Below, piece by piece: positions 38,200-49,045 of a stretch of DNA of 64,000 nt. Location of the stretch: contig PTFA01000312.1 in NCBI GenBank assembly GCA_003342895.1, forward strand, positions 558,001-622,000, read 5' to 3'. Both the position numbers and the translations under genes were made by a program. Below the pieces are notes generated by a model that was given only the letters and a program-made list of their open reading frames with translations, did no database searches and was not told the origin of the DNA. Numbering within the stretch: the stretch's first letter is position 1; each line of letters starts with the position of its first letter. Origin of the DNA: Casuarius casuarius (taxonomy: Eukaryota; Chordata; Aves; Casuariiformes; Casuariidae).

Positions 38200-39825
38200 G
38201 AGGGGCAGGAAGGTTACCAAGAAGGGCTTCTACAGGTATACTGATAGCAAAAGGAAGTTCAAGGGGAGTGTGGATCCAGTGATGGGAGGAGACAGCCTAG
38301 TGGTAGATGGTATGGAAAAGGTTGGAGTACTCAAAGCCTTTCTTGCCTTGGTCTTTGCAGGCTGAACTCTGCTCCCAGACCTGTGTGTGTGCTGGTACAG
38401 GTTGGGAAGGAGATGGGCAGTTCACAGTGGAAAGCAACAGGTTAGGGACTATTTAGAGCAGCTGGATGTATTCAGATCCATGATGCTGGATGGAGTTCAC
38501 CAAAGGAAGCTGAAAGAGTTGGCTGATGTGATTGTAAGGCCACTACAAGAAATCATGAAAAAAGGCTAATATTACACACATCTTCATGAAAGTCAGGAAG
38601 GAAAACTCTGAAAGCTATAGGCTGGTCAGCTGTATTTCGGTCTCTGGGAGAATCATGGCTTGTCTCCACTTGGAATCAATTTCCTAACGCAGATGGTCAA
38701 GAAAGTCATCTCTAATAGTGTGCATTTACCAAGGACATGCCTAACCAACCTCATTACCTTCTATGGCAAAATGACTGGCTACATGAATGAGAGGAGAGCA
38801 ATGAATATATTACAACTTGACTCTACTAAGGCTTTTGACACTGTCTGCCACAGCATTTAGAAGTTGAGGAAGTATGGGCTGGATTAACAAACTATAATGG
38901 GTTGAAAATCAGCTGGACCATTTGGCTCAAAGGATAATAATCAGTGGTTCAACATCCAGCTGGCAGCTGGTTATGAGTGCAACACCCAAGGGTTGATTCT
39001 GCAGTCCATATTCTTCAATACCTTTGTCAGTGATTTGGATTATAATGAATATTTGCAAATGATGCTAAACTAGTAGGAGTGGCTGACGTGATGTGTGGCA
39101 AAGCTTGAATCCAAAGGGATCTTGAAACTTAAAGATTGGGCCATTGGAGACTTCATGAAGTTGAACGCAAAGTGCAAAGTTCTGCACCTGAAGCATAACA
39201 ATAACATGAATCAGTACAGGCTGGAACTGACTGGCTAAATGGCAGCTTTGCTCGGAAGTACCTGGGTTGATGCCAAGATACAAATATGAACCAGTAGTGT
39301 ACTCTCATTGTCAATAAAGCAAACTGGTGCTGGGCTACATTAGGAGTATGGCCAGCAGATCAAGGGAAGTTACTCTTCTCCTATACTGAGCACTGAGCCT
39401 GCACCAGGAAGACTTGTTTGGGGCCTTCCAGTTTAAAATAAATGTTGAGAAACTGCAGATGTTCAAGTGGATGGCTACCAAGATGGTCCATGTGGCCTAC
39501 AAAGAGAGGCTGAGGGAGTGGGCTTTAGTCTGATGAAGATTAGGCTAAGGGGTGATCTAATAGCAGCCTACAACTACTTTGAGGGCAGTTACAAAGATGA
39601 TGGGGCCAAACTCTTCTTGGTAGATGATACAGCAAGACAACAGCCTTGAAGTTCAGGCTGGATGTTGGGAAAAAAATTTCCACAAGGAAGATAATGCGGC
39701 AATAGAGCAGATTACCTAGAGAAGCCATGAAGTCACTACCGTTGGGTGTTTTCAGGAGTTGGCTGCACACTCTATTCTTATTCTGTCTGGATCTGCAAGA
39801 CAAAGGATGTCATGTAACCTCCTGG
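38200..39825 (+). mobile_element. CR1 LINE, 5'-truncated and degenerate, with RT remnants
   Basis: This is the clearest transposon in the window, about 1.6 kb in sense orientation to EPB41L4B. It starts in the segment between endonuclease and reverse transcriptase ('gaagggcttctacagg' at 38220). It continues through 'gttggctgatgtgattg' (38518), the 'TKAFDTVCHS' block (38821..38856), the 'QG..L...FFN.FVSDLD' block (about 38988..39040) and the C-terminal 'RLRGDLIAAYNY' block (39543..39578). It ends after the terminal 'ggttttcag'-type block. The catalytic FADD motif reads FAND at 39052..39063, and frameshifts and stops interrupt the frame, leaving 60-66 codon pieces. Full-length avian CR1 is about 4.5 kb, so this is a typical 5'-truncated dead copy. 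The characteristic 8-bp 3' tail repeats are not visible. Confidence 0.92.
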
Positions 39826-42765
39826 TTTTTGGAAATTTTGCATTATTTTGGTTTGTTTTTCTTTTATTTTGCTTGGACCGTATATGTATACACGTGAAAT
39901 GTGTCTCCATTGAATTCAGAAACTACTACATGCTTTAGCAACATGCTTTCCAGACACTCAATGTACCTCCAATGGGGAGGGGGAAAGGCAGCAGAAAAAA
40001 AAAAAATCTAGTTGTGTTCCTTTGAGCAAAAATGCTTTATTCAGCATTGGCACCAGTAGTCTTTTGAGCTTTGTCCTAGAAAAGCATAGTAATCTTCCTG
40101 GTTTCAGGATTGCAGTCTGGATTTACTTACTGAGTGACTGGAGGCTGGACACAGTTTTTCTAACCACCTTTCTTTTTTAATCTTCCCCATAATGAAAGTT
40201 CCTCCTAGTAATGAAATTCTAATACTTGGGTTGGGAGAATCCTTAGTATCCTTACAGGTCTCATTGCTTCAAATCGACCTCTTCTATACTGAAACAGGGC
40301 TGAGGAAGCAGGATGTGAGCGTGCATGGGTGTCTCTGCATGCGCACCGATGCATGAATGTTTGACTACTTTGGAGTAGTTTCTTACTAAAATCCTTGTAT
40401 TCCACTAAATCAGCAGTTCTGTCATAAGGGCTTTTTCTGTCACTGATGGATACGCTGCTTTGAGCAATTCAAATTCGGCATAATAGGAAGCAAGGAACCT
40501 AAAAGCAGTAGAAAACTTGTGAATTCTTAGGGTATGTTTAGTAATCACTATCTGTGGCTTTAATAGCTAGTAAAGACTATATATATTTGTCCCAGAAGAC
40601 TGAGTTTGTTTATTGAGGATAAAAATTTGCCTGCTGTAGCAGCCTAGTCCAAATCTTTGCGTGCTAAATGTCCTTAATATTAAACAATTTTCTCTACTGA
40701 CTAGTACACCACTTATCTCCTTACCGTCATCTCAGCTGCTGCTTAATTTGTTTTATCTTTCAGAAATAGTACACCATAGTGTATAGTATGTTCTCTAACC
40801 TGCTAACTTTGTCCGGAACTGATGATTTTATTATAATCTTTTAGTCCCAAGTATTCCATAGTGGGCATGTGTTGTGAAGCTGATCAAAAAACAAAAGCAA
40901 GTAGCTCCTGAGTTTCTATTTGAAAGCAATAGCAGGGACAGAGGGTCATGTGAGAGCTGGGCTTCCTGTCTGTTGATTCGAGGCACTGGAATTTTGGAAT
41001 TCATTGCACAACCCTCTGGAGCTCTTTTGTCTGGGCAACATGTTGCTTGGGCAGTCCTTTGAGTATGGGCTGTTGAGTTGGGGCCTCTTGCCAAATGATT
41101 GCCCAGCTCATATCCCTTCTGTCCCTTGTTTCTTATCTTGCAGTCTGTTCTCCAGTACAGTTATTTACACATGCAAGAATTTGTTTTGGAAAAATTGTAT
41201 CTTTTTTAATTTGTCCATAAATACCTTGCCTGGTTTACTTTATTTTTTTAATGCCATCAACTTTTCCTTTGTCCATAGTGTCTCCAGATTTGGCTTTTAG
41301 AATTGGGTTTTGTAATTAAAGATTTAATGGCTTAATTTTGCAATAGCTATATTCAGGCAAAAGTTAGATGTTCTATCTCCTCTCAAGTCTCAAAGTTGTG
41401 GAAGGCACTTATAATAAGTGTCCTGAGTACCATGTTAATGGTACCCTGCTAGGATTAAGTCATGGTTGTATTGAGTGTTGGAGGATCAGGCAGCAAGATG
41501 AATTCATAACCTTAAACAGATTTTGTAAGACCCAGGAAAAGTGCCTATAACAACTGACAGAGAAAGGCAGGAGAACTGTGTGTGTTATAATTAGCACTAG
41601 CAACCCCTATGGGCTCCAGACTAGTGGAAGAGGGGATGTTTGTTCCCTGTCACTTCCCCTACATTCTCTCTTCCCCAAGCTGCATTCACCAAGGTCCAGT
41701 TGTACCCTGTATGCGTGAAAAGTATGCTTCTGTGGTTCGTACTCCCTTCTTCTCAATTTCTTTGCTTTCTTCTCTTGATTCTGAAAAGCTTCATACAGTC
41801 TGTAGACTCCACTTCTTTCAAGTTAAGTCTTTCCGCTCTACTCCACAGCAATGATTGATTCTTCAGTTTCTGGATCAGTAGTGTATGAGATCATTAGATG
41901 TATACTCCTGGCGTTGCATATTTTTTTGCCAGGTATCTGATCTGCCTGTCACGTTTAATACAAAAGGAGTATTGTCGGCTGTATTTAATGTCATAACATT
42001 GCATGAATGAAAGATTATTTAGCTTCTGTTAGCCCCCATCCTATCTGAAAAAATTTAAGTAAGATTTAATCAGCTTGTCAAGATGCTAGAAGAAAGATAT
42101 ACGATCGGTGGAGAGCTGTTGAGAAAAACAAAATGTGCTTCTAGCACATGATAAATATGGTATGCGATGCTGTCTCTTCTATTACATACAGTGTTACATG
42201 TGTGCCAGCTTGTTCTAACACGTAAATAAGGCAGTCCCAGGTTCCTTATGAGGCTTTTGTAAGTAGTAGAGGATACCTGCTGGTGTCTTCCAGAGTGGGG
42301 AAGACTTTCTGCTTGTGTTATTTCCTGACTCTAGGCATGATGAAAACATCACTAGTGGAGGACTCCATTGAGTACTCTACAGAGCATACTCAATCTTTAG
42401 TCATCTTGATTTAGACTCAGGAGTAACAGCAGATTTAAGGGATTTCTTTATTCTGAATAGTGTCTTTGGTATACCATTTCAACCCTTTTTAACCCTATGT
42501 ACAGTGAATTAATTTTTCATTCCATTATGCAGTGAAAATTGATAGATTGCATTTAATCACGTCTTCAGGGTTAAGGCTTGTTGTGCAAGGAACTTTGCCA
42601 GAGTAGTTGGGCAGAGCTGTTTTGCTATGGCTACCTGACAGACCTCCTATTCTGGAATGGCTGCTCAACTTCCAAAGAATTCCTCATTTCCAATGTGCAG
42701 GATTTGTGCCAAAATAAATCATCTGTAGGATAACGTGTGTGCGAGGAAAGAGGAATGGCAGTTAC

Positions 42766-42893
42766 CTTATAGAAGGGCACTTTCCCAAGCTTTGGTGGTC
42801 GATATCCCAAGGTAAACAAGCTGTAACTCATAGCTTCATCTGTATATCCCTTCCACAGGGTCTTGAAGACAGTTGGCAGGTCTTTGCAGTACC
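42766..42893 (-). other. Exon-like unit on the opposite strand, unidentified
   Basis: Read on the minus strand, a T-rich stretch and 'caaacctcag' are followed by 128 bases and then the donor AAG|GTAACT (donor GT at 42765..42764). Only one frame is open across it. It starts with the last two bases of a split codon (GG) and gives 42 residues beginning YCKDLPTVFKTLWKGY and ending PPKLGKVPFYK, ending in phase 0. About 23 of the 42 codons end in G or C, more than the AT-rich surroundings would give. The composition (Tyr, Trp, Lys, Pro) is protein-like. I do not recognise the family, and no partner exon was found. It may be an exon of a nested or antisense gene or a lineage-specific transcript, or chance; the frame also continues open past the donor as part of a 92-codon frame. 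Confidence 0.35.
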
Positions 42894-43853
42894 CTGAGGT
42901 TTGAAGCAATTGATTGTGTTAGATAAAAACAAATTGGTTAAACATGTACCTTTCTGAAAGTTGTCCTTTGATCGTGTGTTTCTTGGAGGAGACTCAGATT
43001 GTAGCAGCATGTTTTTCAGAAATGCTTGCTCTGTGGTTAGGCTCGTTTTTTTTCATGCACATATGCTCATCTAAATAGGCATTTTGGACTAGAAGAAAAG
43101 AGAAGGTTGTTTAAGCCAGAGCTTAATGTTTAGCATTATTCTTGTGCTTCAGCAAATTCCTACAATTTAATACTTACTCTAGTTTAGGCTTTATCCTAAA
43201 AATTCAAAACCACCAGCTGCTTTAGCAAGGATGAAAGCTAGGAGACAACTGGAACGTAACATGAGAAAATATTTTGTTTCTAAAAACTGTGTCCTAAGCA
43301 AAACTGCATTAATTCAGTATGAGTTGCACGCAAAAGTTAAGAAAACCTTGTTACCAATAAACTGTCAGTCTTATGTTTGTTCACCTGCATGAAGCTTAAA
43401 TGGTGGTGGCGAGGGGGCTTATTACTTGCATGTGTTGGGTGTGATAAATGTTAACCTACGTTATGGCTGTTAAAGTTTTAAATATTATTCTCAATATTAC
43501 AGTTTGTAAATTCTGTGTTTCCATGACTCATTGGGAAAAATGAATTCATTGGGAATGAGAGAATAACTCAGGCTGGGGAAGCAGAAGGAAAGAGGAAGGT
43601 TTAGTTCCTCTCCAAGGACAATTTCAAGTGCACAAGCAGGTTTTGGAGCCCCCAGGTGTTGTGGAAAATTAGGCTAGAGAGCCCATGATGTTGCTTGCAG
43701 GCTTGTGTGTTCCCTCCCATGGTCCCTGTGTGGCCCACTGAACCTTGGAGTTGCTCTGTTTTGCATGGAATACCTAAACAGGAGGGGTAGGGTGCTCTTG
43801 GATCAAAATAGCCTATATTCTGATGGGTTGATTATGTTTGTGTCAGTAAATAT

Positions 43854-43867
43854 AAAAAAAAAAAAAA
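43854..43867 (+). repeat. Poly(A) tract, 14 bases
   Basis: A simple homopolymer without a recognisable element beside it. Confidence 0.8.
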
Positions 43868-44571
43868 GTATATACTCATCTTTTAATTGAATGCCCATAG
43901 AGTAGTGTTCTTTTCTCTCCTAAATATTGTGCGTGCATGAGAGAGAGGCAGGCAGAGACATCATCCTCTCAGTGAAAGGTTTTGTCACTCATTCAGNACA
44001 CAAATTTAGTGCGCCGTGTTGTGAATGGAGAGTATTGCCCGTTGGTAATGGGTGTGGCAGATCTTGGATACCTTGTCCTGAGCTAAGCCAGTAAGAGTGA
44101 CTGAGGGGATTCCCAGCCCTCCACCCTCCCCCAAACGTTGGCCCTTGTGAATCTCACACCTAGTAATCTGTAAACACTATAGGAGAAGCCTAGAAGTCTA
44201 GATCAAGACTGTGGAGTCTGCTAGGGAGATCAAGTATCTGAGACTTAGACACAGAAATGAAGCACTGTGCCTCTGAACCTTTTTTGAGGGTCAGGGCCAA
44301 GCAGACAGCTGCTTTTCTTCTTGAGCATTACTTTTACCTGTGTCGTTATGACAGATGAATCATTTCCGTTGTGAATGAGTGGAGAGTCAAGCCTAGAGAG
44401 ATTTGTGAAACAATTCTGCAGTATTTTTAAACAGCGTTCTCCTGTTTAAATGAAGGATACAAATTCCAAGTTAATTTAAATTAGCTGAAAATGCACCCTT
44501 TAAAAATATAGATAGCATTAGTACATATGTTCGTGCAGCACATTGAATCTACTTTGCAAGTGCGTATGGTA

Positions 44572-44935
44572 TTAGACTGTTAGAAATTCTAGCAAGCAGA
44601 ACTTAAAGAGAAACTGTAAGGTCAAGTGTCTCCCATTCCGTGTCTCATAGATGAAGATATTAAACAAAACCGGTTTCAGAATAGATGCCTGAGGAATTCC
44701 TCTTCTAACTGGTTTCCAGATAGAGTATAAACTTTTAATCACTGCCCTTTGAGCCCTGTGACCTAGCCAGTTTTTCCACCCACTTTGACCCATAATAATC
44801 CACTTACCTGGGCTGTAATGTTGCAGCGTGCATACAAGGATGCTATGGGAGACCATGCTGAAAGCCTAGTCAAGTTAAGTAACATTCACTTCTCTCTCAT
44901 CCACGGATTTTTAAAAAGAGTGTGTCGTTTAAGAT
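44572..44935 (-). mobile_element. CR1 LINE fragment, reverse-transcriptase core
   Basis: A minus-strand frame of 94 codons retains recognisable CR1 reverse transcriptase. It reads VSHSIL near its start, then a NWLGHRAQRAV block, then IPQASILKPVLFNIFI in place of the family's VPQGSVLGPVLFNIFI. The sequence just upstream on the minus strand (44857..44935) continues the 'KAFDTVSH' region, and the first frame is interrupted there. Only about 360 bases of the element remain, and it is dead. It is less diverged than the copies at 20341, 36020 and 60770, so probably a younger insertion. Confidence 0.85.
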
Positions 44936-45913
44936 CTTAAGTATGTGTGATTGGCGAGTTGATGATTGAACATTCGGCGTATTGCTCTTCATTAATTGCT
45001 TGTTTTTCCCCCAATGTTTGATATTTTCTAAACAGCGATATGAAAACCTGAGTGTCTCTTAATCTACACTCTCTTGTTATATCAACAGTCGTGTGCTTGG
45101 TTGCTCAGCCCAAATAAACTTTGTCATATGCAGTCTTTTCTGAATCAGCACAGGTGAACATCTGATCTGACACTTGCTCTTCCTGTGGTTTTGGCAGAAT
45201 GCTGTGCTAAGTTGCAGGTAAAGGCTCCATTGGTTACGTGTGACTTTGCTAAAGGCTGCTGTGTTGTGGCCATCATTTGAAAGCCATTAGGCAATGAAAC
45301 TGTGTCTCCAAGGTCAGAGTAGCTTAGCTTGCATGACCTTGCTCCAAAAGAAGAACCTGAGCTCACTCTGGCTCTGTTGTCAAAGTTTGCAAGGCTGGAA
45401 ATGAGAATCATATTTCTATTTGCAATATACTTTGCAATGGGAATTGGGACTATAAACACCTGATTCTGCAATAACTTAATCACTTTTCAGACTGTAAAAA
45501 ACTTGTTATTAATGTTGGTGGTTTAGGTTTAATTGAATATTTAGTTGACGTATTAAGAGTTTGTGGGAATTTTCTGCTCTTATTTTCACTTTCATTAAGA
45601 AATAAAATTATTCTGGGACAAATAGCCCCTTACAGGATTACATTTGTCTGCTTTATAAACAAAGGTTTTTACTTATGTCTGCATGGAGGCTGTCTTGTAA
45701 CTGTAGAGAACTGATGGTAGTTTTTGGAATCGCTACAGTGTGATTTCATTTTTAACTAAACTACTAATCGTCCAGCTGAAAGCTCTGCTGTGAAATGCCT
45801 TTGTATCATAGGGGATTTTGGAAATAGATTTCTTCAACATCCCTAACATGCTCTCATATTTCCATGTTGTGAGAAGGTATTGGTGTATTTCTTGATATTT
45901 GCTTCCTAGAATT

Positions 45914-45937
45914 AAAAAAAAAAAAAAAAAAAAAAAA
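45914..45937 (+). repeat. Poly(A) tract, 24 bases
   Basis: A homopolymer in intron 1. The flanking sequence shows no recognisable retroposon. Confidence 0.88.
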
Positions 45938-46362
45938 TCTCTTTGAAAGAGCAAGTTGTCATTTTAAGCAACCGAGATAGTAGCAGTTCAGCCATGTATG
46001 TCTCTTTGGCCAATTAAGAGCGTCTGTTCTGATCTGTCTGGAGGTCTAGGCTCTGAAAGATTTTTGTGAAAGTTGTCAAGCATAGCAGAACTTTTGTTGA
46101 GAGAAGATGCCTAAATGGAAAGAGCCAACCACAGGATGTGCCCCGATTAACCTATTACAGTAAAAATGGAGCTTTCACCAGCTCCATTTTCACCAGCTTA
46201 AGTCTTAGACTTGATAAAGTTCTGCTGAATCTCTGGCCAATTACTGTGACAACAGTAGTTTTCCTCCTATGTTTATGTAGCATTCTGAATCAGGTGTGCA
46301 AGTTTGCATTAAGGTGTTGATCCATGAACAAAATAAGCAAATGGAAAAGCTGATACTTTTTT

Positions 46363-46470
46363 AAAAAAAAAAAAAAAAAACTCCTTTACGGTGTCTGGGT
46401 TTTGTTTCTACTGTAGTCTTTTTTACTCCTTTACGGTGTCCAGGTTTTGTTTCTACTATAGTCTTTTGGA
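46363..46470 (+). repeat. A18 tract followed by two 45-bp tandem copies
   Basis: After eighteen A residues (46363..46380) the unit beginning ctcctttacggtgtc occurs at 46381..46425 and again at 46426..46470. The two copies match at 40 of 45 positions by direct comparison. Because 45 is a multiple of three, the minus-strand frame shows a 15-residue repeat (VETKPGHRKG / VETKPRHRKG), but this is a consequence of the duplication, not evidence for a protein. Confidence 0.95.
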
Positions 46471-49025
46471 TTTGTTTGGATTTCCTTTGATATGTAAATG
46501 GATGGAGTCCATTTAATGGCAAGGAGGCAGGATCGGCAGCTAAGCTTAATAGTGAAAACAAAACTCAGAACTTAAAAATTGCACTCTCTCTCATCTTCCT
46601 GCAAATTAGAAACTATAGCCTGCCGCAAATGGATTTTCAGATCAAACCCACTGTAGGGTAGCCTTCCGCTTCTAAGCTGGTATGCATGTATGTATATCAT
46701 ATAACCTTGATAATGCATTTTCCTTTTCATCTGTATTTTGTCTGTCAAATTCTAAAAGCAATCCTTCAAAGTATATCCAAGGAAGGTGCTGGCATGTTAT
46801 GTTCCTTCCAAGCAGGCAACAAAAACCAGAACTTGCAGGGAGCCTTACAAGGCAAAAGGCTGATATTTATGGTGATTTGTAGTTCCTTTTTACTATCTTT
46901 GATTATTTTTGAAAACTTTTTTTTCCAGATTGTGATTACTATCATCCTTCTGCATAGTAACTATGGTGTTGGAGGTCTTGGTAATAATCACTGCCTTTAT
47001 GCTTTCAGTCTGTTCGTTAACTTGATTGAAAGGTCTTGTTAGCTGGCATGAAATGTATAACAAATCCACTTTAGCTATAACTCAGGTTTTCTGTTCCTCG
47101 TGTTGACACTCTTATGACTTACATTTTTCCCTTAAATTCAGTCCTTTTTCATTCTTCAGAATGAAGATAACCAGAATGTTGCACTGCTATGCCTGTCTCA
47201 GTGGTGTAAGATGTACACTTCTCTTTCAGATGTGAATATTTGGTTATAATGGAACAAAAAATTAAATTCTGTAGCATGGTAAGAATCTATCTTGTCTGAT
47301 ATAACTCCTTCTCAGGAGTGAGAAGGTCAGAGTGCTGAACTTCTTTTTAATACTGTAAAGCTAGATCTGGCATTGGTTTTTCTTCATTGAGCAATGACTT
47401 CATCTGAGGGGGGTGATTTCTGCAAACTTGAAGCATTGCCAATTCTAACTTTTTTTAATTACGCTAGTGAGTTTTTATATAAACCACATGGCTGTTTATA
47501 TTGCATCTTCTGTCTTTCTAGAAAGAAATTTAATTTGTGGTAGATTTTTTTCTAAATTGCATATACTATACTAATTATATTTATGTTTAAAAATAATGAT
47601 GTCTTCTCTGCTTTCCACTAAAATATTTTTGGTGGAGTACTTCCCTGGTCTTTCTATGTTTGTTAAACTGCTAGTTATAAACCTATAATTTTAAGAGGTT
47701 TTACTGACTTTCCTGAATTTCTGGATTTCTGGTTCTCTTCAGAATAATTGGAGTTACGTCTTTGAAGAGGTCCTGTATCTTAGTGTATGAAACAGCAAAA
47801 AGTGGAGAGTGCTGTTTGAAGTCTGGCTATCTGGATAAATAGTGGTTTGTCTTTTGCATTTTTGCATTCCTGTTGAGCTTCTGAGGAAGGGCCAACTTAG
47901 AGCTTTGTCTTCAAGTTTTAAATTCCCTTTGGGGTCACTGCTTCTACATGTTTCATGTCTCTGCCCTCCTTCATCTAATGGCTGTAGCTGTCAAGATGGT
48001 CCTTAATATGGAAAATTTGGCACTTTGTAAAACTTTGTGCCAGATGAGGGAATTAACGCTAAAGTTAGCATTATGTGGAAATAATTTTCTGCTGTGAAAT
48101 GCTGCATAAATACTATACAGTAGTTTTAAAAAGTGGAAACAGGAATAATTGAATGTGAGTTATGTGAATATAGACAGTGTGCAGCATTATGCTGGAGGAG
48201 AAGAGTGCTTCTAAGGAACTTTTAATTTTACCCAGACAGATAATTGCTGCTCTGTCATGATGGACTTCTTTATCCTTGTGGCTACATAGCGGAAGGTAGA
48301 GCAAAAGAGTCCTCTAATGCGGAGCATTTCTGGACTATTTCTGAGGTAGTCTGCAGAAGCTTACTAAGAAAAGTAAATTCCTGCAGCCCATGTGATGCGA
48401 TACTTCTAAAGCGGTCTACACCCTGACTTTGGAAGTTTTCCAGGGCAGCAAATTTGAGGATGGGGACCCTGCTCTGCACACTGAAAGCACTGGCCCCAAG
48501 GCACAAGTGCAAGGCAGGCTGCAGCTCAGTGGCTGTGCTGAGAGCAGCCCTTCAAGGTTGTGCTGCCTTACTGCGACACAGCTTCATGCCCTCCTGGTTG
48601 CCCCGGTACCCAGCATTCAGAAGTCAGCTTTCAGGCCATGACAAGCTTCATATTAGGCTGTAGTGTGGCCTCCAAGTATGTGTTTTTGTGGGGAGGGGGA
48701 TTGGAAAGCACCATTGGCTTAAAATCAGTCTTGTTTTACTGCTGTAACTTCCTCCTGCAAACGCTTCTTTACTGCAGAGCAAGGCACGTAATTGTACTGA
48801 CATAAACCTCTTGAGTAAGACTGGGAACAAAATGTATAAATTGGTTAGCTGGTATTGCAGTGGCCCTACAGACTTCCTTTAGATGAAAGTACTTCTGGCT
48901 TGTATTGCACGCGTCTCCAACGAGGCGGCACTTTCGGTCTAAGCTGCATCTGTGCTGGAGGAAGGTTGCCTGTAGAGCCTTATTGACAGACCATTTATTG
49001 TAGACAATCATATATGTCTTGTCTT

Positions 49026-49045
49026 AAAAATAAATAAATAAATAA
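49026..49045 (+). repeat. (AAAT)n microsatellite
   Basis: About four tandem copies of a four-base unit, following a short A run. Confidence 0.85.

Larger units (their letters stand above)
39826..44571. other. Intron 1, fourth segment: mostly unique DNA
   Basis: Apart from the opposite-strand exon-like unit at 42766..42893 and an A14 run at 43854..43867, nothing is recognised. An ambiguous base lies at 43997. Open frames near 40831..41094 and 41609..41858 are short and unrelated to known families as far as I can tell. Confidence 0.5.

Noticed and set aside
38387..38860. Short + strand frames with RT-like sequence as host genes
   Set aside because: They are pieces of the degenerate CR1 element, interrupted by frameshifts and stops.
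46361..46561. Minus-strand peptide with a 15-residue repeat as a repeat protein
   Set aside because: The repeat follows directly from the 45-bp DNA duplication and ends in a translated poly(A) tract.
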